This document shows positions 1-11,800 of a stretch of 64,000 bases of DNA, piece by piece (position 1 is the first letter of the stretch; every line of letters begins with the position of its first letter). A program made the position numbers and the translations under genes. The notes beneath the pieces were generated by a model. That model saw only the letters and a list, made by a program, of their open reading frames with translations, searched no databases and was not told where the DNA came from. The DNA is from Nipponacmea schrenckii (Eukaryota > Mollusca > Gastropoda > Lottiidae), in NCBI GenBank assembly GCA_030562195.1, contig CM060202.1, forward strand, positions 31,672,599 to 31,736,598. Direction: 5' to 3'.

Positions 1-791
1 TCTAACAGACTGTACTATAGAACCAACACTCTAACAGACTGTACTATAGAACCATCACTCTAACTGACTGTACTATAGAACCAACACTCTAACAGTCTGT
101 ACTATAGAACCAACACTCTAACTGTACTATAGAACCAACACTCTAACTGTACTATAGAACCAACACTCTAACAGACTGTACTATAGAACCATCACTCTAA
201 CTGACTGTACTATAGAACCAACACTCTAACAGACTGTACTATAGAACCAACACTCTAACAGACTGTACTATAGAACCAACACTCTGACAGACTGCACTAT
301 AGAACCAACACTCTTACTGACTGTACTATAGAACCAACACTCTAACTGACTGTACTATAGAACCAACACTCTAACAGACTGTACTATAGAACCAACACTC
401 TTACTGACTGTACTATAGAACCAACACTCTAACTGACTGTACTATAGAACCAACACTCTAACTGACTGTACTATAGAACCAACACTCTAACTGACTGTAC
501 TATAGAACCAACACTCTAACTGACTGTACTATAGAACCAACACTCTAACTGACTGTACTATAGAACCAACACTCTAACTGACTGTACTATAGAACCAACA
601 CTCTAACTGACTGTACTATAGAACCAACACTCTTACTGACTGTACTATAGAACCAACACTCTAACAGACTGTACTATAGAACCAACACTCTGACTGACTG
701 TACTATAGAACCAACACTCTAACCAACTGTACTATAGAACCAACACTCTAACTGACTGTACTATAGAACCAACACTCTAACTGACTGTACC
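1..791. repeat. 29-bp minisatellite
   Basis: About 27 tandem copies of a 29-bp unit (core ACTGTACTATAGAACCAACA) with small variants such as AACAG for AACTG and some 20-21 bp short units. The array is cut by the window edge. It probably sits in an intron of the acylglycerol kinase-like gene, whose next visible exon starts at 879. Confidence 0.95.
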
Positions 792-878
792 GGAGCCAGT
801 GGTATTCTGTTTTGTACAACAGGGTTGTTACCTCGGCCAGTGCATCACTCTAATACTGAAATGTTTGTTTATTTATAG

Positions 879-1596
879 AATTTATCAGGATTAAGAATAG
901 GTATTGGACCAGGTAACCCTGGGAAAATAGAAGTTATAAGTGAGGGGTGAGTGATATTTTCTAGACTCTGTATTTATATGTGATCTGTATATGTCAGTTG
1001 ATGACAAGTCAGTGTTTAATTAACTGCAACTGGCGGTAGTAGAAGAGATGCTATAAGCTACTGTTCTGATATATCCCTGGGTCAATCAGATTTTACAGAT
1101 TATCTTGATGTAAACTGGAATATCAACTTATAAAAATGGACCTGATATTTTTATTAATTGATATATAATTAATGACCTGTCTAGTGGTCACTTGGTAGAC
1201 ATGATTCAAAATTTTAACTTGATTTATTTTTACTGTTTTAGATGGAGACGAATATCAGAAAAAACTCTTGAATTAGGAAGTGAAGAAAATCGTCAATTAT
1301 TTGTTAAGAAAATTTCATATTTACCTGAATTAGAAGAGGTAAGAAAAAATTGAATTAATTTACTTTGAAGTTGATCAAGAATTGTTTTATTTAACATGGA
1401 TCTACATTTGATAAAAAAAAATATTTCAGATTTAACCTGTTATTATCTACTTAGATTTCAATTGTACTATTTTCAGGGCAAGGAATCGTGGATAACTATA
1501 GATGGAGAAGCGTTTGAAACATTACCATTAGAAATTACCCTCTTAAAAGACAAACTGAATATATTATATAACTCAGAGACACCTGAAGTTAGCTGA
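879..1596 (+). CDS. AGK: acylglycerol kinase-like protein, C-terminal three exons
   Basis: The last three exons of a lipid kinase gene are at 879-946, 1242-1338 and 1477-1596; phases fit (2 then 0) and the frame ends in TGA. They encode about 95 residues, starting NLSGLRIGIGPGNPGK and ending with TIDGEAFETLPLEITLLKDK. This last segment resembles the C-terminal strand of mitochondrial acylglycerol kinase, where an acidic 'ID.E..E.(M/L)P(V/L)E(V/I).LL..KL' pattern occurs. AGK phosphorylates mono- and diacylglycerol and is also a TIM22 import subunit in animals (family knowledge). The catalytic DAGK domain lies upstream, outside the window. A polyadenylation signal AATAAA lies at 1780. The gene is tail-to-tail with the SH3 gene ending at 2846. 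Another member of the DAGK/ceramide kinase superfamily is possible. Confidence 0.6.
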
Positions 1597-1779
1597 TAGT
1601 CAACACTAGTTTAGAATGGTACTGTGAACTTTTGTAAATTAAAATCACTATTATCACTGTTAGTTTGTTTTCTACCTCACGAATACACAATGAAATATAT
1701 ATTACAGTAGGGAGTTCTGTAGAAATTTTTCCTCATGATCGACATAACCTTGAATAGAGTCATACTTTTTCATTATCCA

Positions 1780-1785
1780 AATAAA
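1780..1785 (+). promoter_or_regulatory. probable polyadenylation signal of the AGK-like gene
   Basis: AATAAA lies 184 bases after the stop codon at 1594-1596; a second AATAAA follows about 15 bases later. Placement is right for a 3' UTR, but the hexamer is common in such AT-rich DNA. Confidence 0.4.
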
Positions 1786-1876
1786 CTTAAATAGGAAAAT
1801 AAACTAATATCTTTTTATATTTTTTGGAATAAATTGAAACTCACAAACAACCAGTTTCTTAACTAATTAGCCTTCA

Positions 1877-2240
1877 TGGAGAACAAACCCGTCCTAATAT
1901 TTACTCCCCATGGAGTTGAACAACCCGCCCAAATTTAAACCCACCCCATGGAGTGAACAACCCGGTCCTAAACTTAACCTAGCCCCATGGAGTGAACAAC
2001 CCGGTCCCTAAACTTAACCTACCCCCATGGAGTGAACAACCCGGTCCCTAAACTTAACCTACCCATGGAGTTTTCGAACAACCCGGTCCCTAAACTTAAC
2101 CTACATGCCTCATGAGTGAACAACCCGGTCCCTAAACTTAACCTACCCCCATGGAGTGAACAACCCGGTCCCTAAACTTAACCTACTCCCAAGGAGTGAA
2201 CAACCCGGTCCCTAAACTTAACCTACCCCCATGTAGTGCA
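1877..2240. repeat. 40-bp minisatellite
   Basis: About nine copies of a 40-bp unit (core GTGAACAACCCGGTCCCTAA) between the convergent AGK-like and SH3 genes. Copies differ by small indels; several contain an NcoI-like CCATGG. Confidence 0.9.
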
Positions 2241-2489
2241 CACACCCCAAGTTGGTGAAGTAAATAAATTTAGAGTAATAAAATAATTTATTGATATATA
2301 AAATATAAGACAAGAGATTTTGATATTAAAATAAAAAAAAAACCATTATGCTTTTTTATATTACAATGAGTATTTTAGATTTTACAAAATAATAAGAAAA
2401 ACATGCTTGGATAGAATAGAAACTCCATTAAACAATTCTTTCTTAGAATTTATTGATGAAATGAGACACCAGATTTAATTTTGTAACTG

Positions 2490-2590
2490 GTTTATCTCCA
2501 GTTTATCTCCAGTTTATCTCCAGTTTATCTCCAGTTTATCTCCAGTTTATCTCCAGTTTATCTCCAGTTTATCTCCAGTTTATCTCCGGT
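2490..2590. repeat. 11-bp tandem repeat
   Basis: About nine perfect copies of GTTTATCTCCA in the region downstream of the SH3 gene. Confidence 0.95.
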
Positions 2591-2706
2591 ATAATAAAAG
2601 TATTTTAGCACAGAATAACTAACAATAATTATAATCATCTATTGATTCAAGTTCATCTCAAATATTTTGTCGTTTAATGCTTAAACAAAATATGATGAAA
2701 GAAAGG

Positions 2707-2876
2707 AGTTTGGTTACAGTTCCGTCTGTAGTTTCGATCTGAAAGGGAAAGCAGTAGTTTGGTTACAGTTCCGTCTGTAGTTCCGATCTAGATAAAGTGT
2801 TTGTTACAGTTCCGTCTGTAGTTCCGATCTTGATAAAGAGTTTGGTTACAGTTCCGTCTGTAGTTCCGATCTTGAC
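2707..2876. repeat. ~42-bp tandem repeat overlapping the SH3 gene's last codons
   Basis: Four copies of a unit containing TTACAGTTCCGTCTGTAGTT followed by CCGATCT. The copy nearest 2876 contains the last codons and TAA stop of the SH3 gene on the minus strand; the other copies lie in its 3' UTR. The array therefore appears to have grown out of the end of the coding sequence. Confidence 0.85.
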
Positions 2877-5800
2877 GTACCAACATGCGACAAGGGATAT
2901 AGACCTGTTGTTCCGTCTGCTAACATACCGACACACCAGCCTGGTCTTGGACTTTCCTACAATATAAAACAGGATTTTCTTTAAATTTGTTATTTTGATA
3001 TTTAACATTCTAGAATCAGTATTCGATATTTTACTTGTCGTCTGTCCACATTCAACTCGTAACAAGTTAAAAATCTTTATAATTTTTAATTCTAGAATTC
3101 CAGCCCTCTAACATGCCAATAAAACATTCCAATTCTGTACCTCATCTATATCCATAATAAAATGTCCTTCATCAAAAGTTAGCTCCCCTTCCTCTAGACC
3201 TTTAAAACTTCGTAAAGCTATACGTAGATTGGTTCGTTTAGTTGTAGCACTGTTAATAAACGGTGTATAAATAGATTATAGAATTAGATATAAGGAAAGA
3301 ATCACACGATATTTACATATACTATTTCTAATTTTATACCTTTATCAGAATTTGAAACGCGGAGAAATTATTGTCAATTAAAGCTGAATGTTCAGAACTC
3401 TTTTTAAAATTTTAAAATAGAAAATGGACAGTAGACATTAAAACAATGTGAAAAAGTATATCCATATATCTTGCGCTTCTTTATATATAGATAAATAGAA
3501 GTTTATATACAGAACTATCGCCCAATATACAGAACCATCGCCCAATATACAGAAAAATCGCCCAATATACAGAAAATATACAGAACTATCGCCCAATATA
3601 CAGAACCATCACATGTCAATTAGAATATTAACCAGATCACCAATAATAATGATTATTATATATATTAGTATATAGAAGGAAAGGTGATATACTTACAGGT
3701 CTAGGGAGTCCTCGATGTTGGTGATATTACTAAGAGGGTGGGACACCAGGGGCCTGGATACCTGAGGTTTAGGGGATAAAGGTTTTGGTGGAATTTTAGG
3801 TTTTGGAACTTTTCTTACATGATTGCTGTTTTCTGAGGAATTTGAGATATTGTCTTTTTCTGGTCCACTAGTTTCAGGAATTTTGAGGTCATTTTGCACA
3901 TTTTCTGATTTATCAGTAGAATTATTGTTGACGAATTTATTTAATTCATTTAACAGTTTTGATTGGTTAGTTTCTATGACTGTTTGATCTTTGCCGAAAC
4001 CACTAGATTTAGGGGCATTCACATTGTCAGTGTCACTTTCTGGGGGGAAAACTTCAGAATTGTCTATTTCCTTATCGGTTTCACTTTTAGTGTCCGTCTG
4101 ATCGAAGTCTAAATATTTTCCCATGTCAATATGCATGTCTCCGTTGGTTACGAATTCACTTTCAAATTCTGTTAGATTCTCCGGTTCATCCTTTTCACCC
4201 AATTTCAGTTTATTAGATTCCTGATTTTGAAATTCTAAAAGTTTTGAATCATCTGTTGGAGATTCCACCTCATTATTTACATGATTTTGATTGGCTGGCA
4301 GGGGAGGTGGTAGAACAGGCGGAGATACTTTCTTCAATCTTTTGGTTTTCCCGCCAATTTTTGGCGTCATTGAATTATCAACAACTTCATCCAGCAGATG
4401 AGCAGAAATTCGATTCTGAATTTTAGGACCAACAGAATTATTAAATGACCCCTCTGTAGAGGTCATGGACACATCAAGGTCATCGAATTTCGTATCCATG
4501 GATTCCACGTCTATATTTCTGATTGGAGGTTTTGGTGGAAGTTTCCGCGGACCAACTGGTGTGGAACTCACTGGTGTAGAGTCTCCATTTTGTCCATTTG
4601 TAACATTTGATTGGTTTTTCTGATCTTTTGGTTTATATTTCCTGTACCGTGATTGGCTGGGAGGTTTTTGAGGTCGCTTTGGAAGAGGTCTGTCACTCGG
4701 TCGAGGTTGAACTGCGAGATGACGTAATTTTTTACTCGAATGTTTTGGCACTTTGACAAGTTTAGGTTTCACAAACCGAACTGGTAATTCTGGTTTTTCA
4801 CCTGATTTTATTTTTTCGTTTAAATTGTCTGTTAATGAATCCATACTGCGATGATCGTGTGTTGTCATAGAAATTTTAGGAGACGCGGTTTGAGGTTTGG
4901 CACTAGGGGGAAGCGGGGCTTTTCGAGCAGGTTTAAAGTCTGGTGATAACACTGATTTGGATTCCTGTTTGATAATTTTCGTAGATTTGTCTTGATCGAT
5001 GGCCGGCAGTATATTTCCGAGTTGATTGTCCAAAATATTCACAGAGCTTCTGGTACTTTTAACACTCATCTGCTCCATTTCATCAAAAATACTCAGATTT
5101 TTTACACTGCTGGAGGCGTTACTAGAACTATCGTCTGATTTGTCCAGCAACTAATAATAGAAACAGGTATTTTATTAGTTTTTGCCCTTGTTTTTGAACT
5201 ATATGATGTAAAAGTATATAAATTCTAAAAACTTAAAAGTTTAGTAATAAGTCATCAAATTGCATTATCAGATATATTATCATTATCAGATATATTATCA
5301 TTATCAGATATATTATCATTATCAGATATATTATCATTATCAGATATATTATCATTATCAGATATATTATCATTATCAGATATATTATCATTATCAGATA
5401 TATTACCATTATCAGATATATTATCATTATCAGATATATTATCATTATCAGATATAATATCATTATCAGATATAATATCATTATCAGATATATTATCATT
5501 ATCAGATATATATCATTATCAGGTATAATATCATTATCAGATATAATATCATTATCAGATATATTATCATTATCAGATATATTATCATTATCAGATATAA
5601 TACATTATCAGATATATTATCATTATCAGATATAATATCATTAACAGATTTAATATCATTATCAGATATATATCATTTCAGATATATTATCAGATATATT
5701 ATCATTATCAGATATAATATCATTATCAGATATATTATCATTATCAGATATATTATCATTATCAGATACACTGTATATATATCAACATTTTATCTACATC

Positions 5801-8800
5801 TTTAAAATAATCTATTTGGGTTCGTCAGTTGTATGTTCTTGGTGCCCGTTGATTGAAGGGTAGTGCTGAATACCAGTGACTATTATTTCAAGTTTGACTG
5901 TACGAATATCAGGGATATGTTTAAAGAAAAGAATGATGTTTGGTACCTCAACATAAGATCCTGGTAACCAGCCAACTTCATCACCATGGTAACCTAGCCA
6001 CCAACCATTATCTAATGTTTCAACCACCACGATAATATCTCCAGCTTCAAAAACCAGATCTTCATCTTTACCCGAATTATAGGAATATACAGCCTTATGT
6101 TCTGTAATAAAACATATCACTATTAACTTTAAAATATCTCTGTTTCAATAGACCAATTAATGTGTCCAATCCACACCCCATTCGTAAAGCTTCCTCAAGT
6201 CGTTGATAATACAAGTGAGGGAAATTCAATGTGTCTATACCACACCCCCATTCATCACATTTCCTTCCTGCTAGTGAATTGAGCTTAGTTTAATATAAAT
6301 TAACAAGACAATGTTAAACCCATGGATACAATTTAGAATTAAAACAGAAACAATCCCTACCTATACCAATAGCCTCAGTGTTAGAATTTCTAGTTTTATT
6401 GGATGAAAGTTGATCATAAGTTAACGGAGTGGGAGTTGTAGGTCTTTCATCTTCTGTAGCCTGTAAAATTATAAAATATCATTAATTTCTGACTTGGGTC
6501 ATTCTATATCCTCTCCTCTTATTGATCAATACTTTAACAATCTGTCATCAAGTTGTCCTGAATCCACAGGGTATTGGTCAGTACTTTAACAATCTGTCAT
6601 CAAGATGTCCTGAATCCACAGGGTATTGGTCAGTACTTTAACAATCTGTCATCAAGTTGTCCTGAATCCACAGGGTATTGGTCAGTACTTTAACAATCTG
6701 TCATCAAGATGTCCTGAATCCACAGGGTATTGGTCAGTACTTTAACAATCTGTCATCAAGATGTCCTGAATCCACAGGGTATTGGTCAGTACTTTAACAA
6801 TCTGTCATCAAGATGTCCTGAATCCACAGGGTATTGGTCAGTACTTTAACAATCTGTCATCAAGATGTCCTGAATCCACAGGGTATTGGTCAGTACTTTA
6901 ACAATCTGTCATCAAGATGTCCTGAATCCACAGGGTATTGGTCAGTACTTTAACAATCTGTCATCAAGTTGTCCTGAATCCACAGGGTATTGGTCATACT
7001 TTAACAATCTGTCATCAAGATGTCCTGAATCCACAGGGTATTGGTCAGTACTTTAACAATCTGTCATCAAGATGTCCTGAATCCACAGGGTATTGGTCAG
7101 TACTTTAACAATCTGTCATCAAGATGTCCTGAATCCACAGGGAATTGGTCAGTATTTTAACAATCTGTCATCAAGATGTCCTGAATCCACAGGGTATTGG
7201 TCAGTACTTTAACAATCTGTCATCAAGATGTCCTGAATCCACAGGGAATTGGTCAGTATTTTAACAATCTGTCATCAAGATGTCCTGAATCCACAGGGTA
7301 TTGGTCAGTACTTTAACAATCTGTCATCAAGATGTCCTGAATCCACAGGGTATTGGTCAGTACTTTAACAATCTGTCATCAAGATGTCCTGAATCCACAG
7401 GGAATTGGTCAGTATTTTAACAATCTGTCATCAAGATGTCCTGAATCCACAGGGTATTGGTCAGTACTTTAACAATCTGTCATCAAGATGTCCTGAATCC
7501 ACAGGGTATTGGTCAGTACTTACACAATCTGTCATCAAGATGTCCTGAATCCACAGGGTATTGGTCATACTTTAACAATCTGTCATCAAGTTGTCCTGAA
7601 TCCACAGGGTATTGGTCAGTACTTTAACAATCTGTCATCAAGATGTCCTGAATCCACAGGGTATTGGTCAGTACTTTAACAATCTGTCATCAAGATGTCC
7701 TGAATCCACAGGGTATTGGTCAGTACTTTAACAATCTGTCATCAAGATGTCCTGAATCCACAGGGTATTGGTCAGTACTTTAACAATCTGTCATCAAGAT
7801 GTCCTGAATCCACAGGGTATTGGTCAGTACTTTAACAATCTGTCATCAAGATGTCCTGAATCCACAGGGTATTGGTCAGTACTTTAACAATCTGTCATCA
7901 AGATGTCCTGAATCCACAGGGTATTGGTCAGTACTTTAACAATCTGTCATCAAGATGTCCTGAATCCACAGGGTATTGGTCAGTACTTTAACAATCTGTC
8001 ATCAAGATGTCCTGAATCCACAGGGTATTGGTCAGTACTTTAACAATCTGTCATCAAGATGTCCTGAATCCACAGGGTATTGGTCAGTACTTTAACAATC
8101 TGTCATCAAGATGTCCTGAATCCACAGGGTATTGGTCAGTACTTTAACAATCTGTCATCAAGATGTCCTGAATCCACAGGGTATTGGTCAGTACTTTAAC
8201 AATCTGTCATCAAGATGTCCTGAATCCACAGGGTATTGGTCAGTACTTTAACAATCTGTCATCAAGATGTCCTGAATCCACAGGGTATTGGTCAGTACTT
8301 TAACAATCTGTCATCAAGATGTCCTGAATCCACAGGGTATTGGTCAGTACTTTAACAATCTGTCATCAAGATGTGCTGAATCCACAGGGTAATGGTCAGT
8401 CTGACAAAATGTCCTTAAGTGTCCTGAATTCACAGGGGAATTAATCAAGGTGTTGACCAGTAAATGAAGAATTGGGGATACTGCTGACTGGAAAACAAGA
8501 GCTCTGTCACACCAAATTTAACAATTCCTACCTCATTTACATAAACAGCGGGAAACCAGCCTTCAGCATTGCTGTTGAGATTTTTCCCTCTCATCCAGCC
8601 GTTTCTGTCTCGATCATAGCAGACGACAACATCTCCCACATTTAACGGTATTTCTCCTTTACACGATACTTTATATTGAAATACTGTCTTGTAAAGTTTA
8701 CCTGTAATATAATAACAACTCGTAACACCATCTAGATGACTTCCATCCTCAAACCATTTACCCCGGATTGGCTACTTTACACGATTACTTTACATCTGAG

Positions 8801-11800
8801 ACGGGTCTTGTAATCCACTGGGTATTGTCAGTACTTTACAACCTCTAGATGCTACCATACCTTAGATTGCTACTTAATACCTTCAGAATGGCTACTTTAT
8901 ACCTTCTTAGATGCCTTAACCTCGGGGATTATACCCTTAGATTGCTACCTAATACCTCTAGAATTGCTACCCATACCCTCTAGACTGGCTACAATACCCT
9001 CTGAATGCTACCCAATACCCTTTAGAATTGCTACCTCAATTACACCTCTAGAATTGCTACGAATACCCTCTAGAATTGCTCCCTACCCTCTAGAATTGCT
9101 ACCCAATACCCTCTAGAATTGCTACCCAATACCCTCTAGAATTGCTACCCAATACCCTCTAGAATTGCTACCCAATACCCTTAGAATTGCTTCCCAATAC
9201 CCTAATCTAAATCCTGCTTGTACCCAAGTTTACCTTATGTAATCATGCTCCTAACTACCTCTAGATTGCTACCCTACACCTCTAGATTGGCTACCCCATA
9301 CCCTCTAGATTGCTACTCGACATCCCTCTAGGTTGCTACCCTACACCCTCTAGAATTGCTACCCAATACCCTCTAGATTGCTACCCTACACCCTTAGTTG
9401 GCTACCCTATACCTCTAAGTTGGCTACCCTACCTTATTACCCATCTAAGTTGGCTACCCTACACCCTCTAAGGTTGGCTACCCTACACCCTCTCGGTTGG
9501 CTACCCTACACCCTCTAAGTTGGCTACCTACCTGATGATTGTGTTAAATCATCCATATCTAATGAAACACCTCCGATATCGTTCATGTTGATAGTTTCAC
9601 CTACTTGTCCTTCATCCTGAAAATAGAAAAGTTAATCTCGTTTTCAAACCGTTATTTTAAGGTGAGTAAGGTTTTCTTGAAGATATGAGATGTTAGACGA
9701 TGTTAGATATTTATTAAGAAATAGAAATGTGGACCTGTATAAAAGATAAACAAACATTGAATTGTATAGTGTTTGTTTTTTTTATTGGTGAAGTATCTAT
9801 TAATCGCAATTCTATTTTGGATATAAAAACAATATTTTACAGTGAATTTGCACTGCGGGCTTATGGAAAGAAATAATTGTCGTTTGTAGTCGTGAAAGGT
9901 CGAGTTATCGTACTTTTTCTACCTCCAATGCTTCATTCTCCTCGATTTGTTTATTTCGGGATCTTTTCCGTTGTTTTTCACGTTTTTTCAGTAAAAACGA
10001 AGTTACTGTGCCTTTTTTCTTCAGAGACCCATCCGGTCCCACTTTTTCTAATGTTTCAACTGACGCTGTAATAAAACATTCTGATATTTTCAGACTTGAT
10101 ACAATTGATAGAATTAACTTTGAATTTCCTGGCCGAGGTATAACTTAGTTTAAATCTAGTTATAACATGGTGTATAAATGTATAGAGGAGGGGGGGGGGG
10201 GTAGTAAGTTAAGTTTTCTCTACAGTAATAAGTTACTTGGTATGATTGTTTATAACAAATAACACCAGGTGTATGAGATTAGTGACACCTGTTGGTCGAG
10301 GGATAAACGTGTTTGTACTTTGAGATTTTATTACAAATCCTGCATATATCATTCAATTTGTCTTCAACTGTGTCTTATACCTTGACTATAATTCTGTAAC
10401 TGTGTCACAGAAGTTTGTAAATGATGTGATTTGATTGGATACTTGCTAGTGAATACAGCCAACCATAGCCCCTGTTTATACAAGCAGCTGAATAGTTTAC
10501 AGGCATTCTGTCGAGGGCTCTGATTGGCTGTAACTATTGTACTCTACTAGTAGTACAATATGACAGACCTTCAATAGCTAGCTGACTTGGATGTGAAATA
10601 TATAAAATCATCTTAAAATAAGGTTTAGTTCACTGTTTATTTTCTAAAGTGGTTGAAAAAATCCCCGAAATAGCTACCTCCTTGGTTGAATATCCATAAA
10701 TTATAATCTGTTATTTTTGAAGATTTTATTTTTCTCTGATTTCGATAATTTCAACTTACGAGGTTCTATTTCTTCCACGTAACTAGAAGGAAACCAGCCT
10801 GATTTTCCCAGAACTTCACCTCGGAACCAACCATTCTCAGCCTTCTCAATCACAGACACAATCTCATCTGGGTTTAGAGAGATCTGACTGTCCAACTGGG
10901 CTTCAAATTGATATAATACTCGGTAGATATGTAGACTATCTGAAATTATAAACCAGAATTTATTTCTACAACTTGTATAATCTTCTTTCCCCTTTCAGAC
11001 ACAGGGTGTACTTATTTTACTTATCTTCAAACGATCAATTGTGGAGTTGGGGCCCCCATTTAGAACTGTAGTTTAAGACTTGTTGTTTCTGGCCTCGTGT
11101 TGAGAGCTGCTGTCCAGTAAGTTTGTTGATAACTAGAGGAGGTCTGAATGAGAACTCTGTTTTAAAATACATATTACCATCAAGATATGATCTAGTCAAC
11201 TAGCATGTTTGAAAAAAACTAGAAATAAGATACATCCACCCACATACATGGTTAATAATCTTTATAGATAGAAATACCCTGAATAGATAAACCAAGAATA
11301 GCAAAACGAATCACAAAATCAAAAGATATTTTGAGGAAACAGGTAGCAGGTACATTGACTTAGCTTTTCCTCTCATTTCTCTTCAATAGATTGTAAATAC
11401 AGATCCCTCTTGGCAGCTAAACAACTGTTTTTCGGCCCATTGCCTACCTTGTTGATCCTTTCTACCAGCTAGTGATGTTTTCGAGAGAAGATTTGTTGTT
11501 ATTTTATTGTCGTTGTCAGTAGATACAGTAGAAACAGAGTTAGTTGGTATAGACACATCAGAGATTGGATTTAACCAGAGATTTCTTCTTTCAGTCGCGG
11601 AATTCCACTGGAATAAAAACATTGTATGTTTTACCACAGTCGTCAGTTTCACAGGTTGTAGGGGAACTATTACAGAATTAAATGAAAAAGTCTTGTTTGT
11701 TTTGCTAAAAACGAAACTATTTATGAAGTTGTCTTTGTTTCTTGTCCATTATATAAAGTGTTCAACTTAGATGCTGCTGGAGGCCTGTCTAGAAAGAGTT

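Noticed and set aside
5233..5499. Open frames on both strands over the ATCAGATAT array
   Set aside because: An 18-bp repeat artefact in an SH3-gene intron.
6521..8404. CRISPR-like regular spacing
   Set aside because: There are no unique spacers between repeats, the locus is eukaryotic and intronic, and no cas genes exist.
11507..11770. 87-codon plus-strand frame
   Set aside because: It is the antisense of the SH3-gene exon 11448-11607 and its flanks, with no own splice or homology support.
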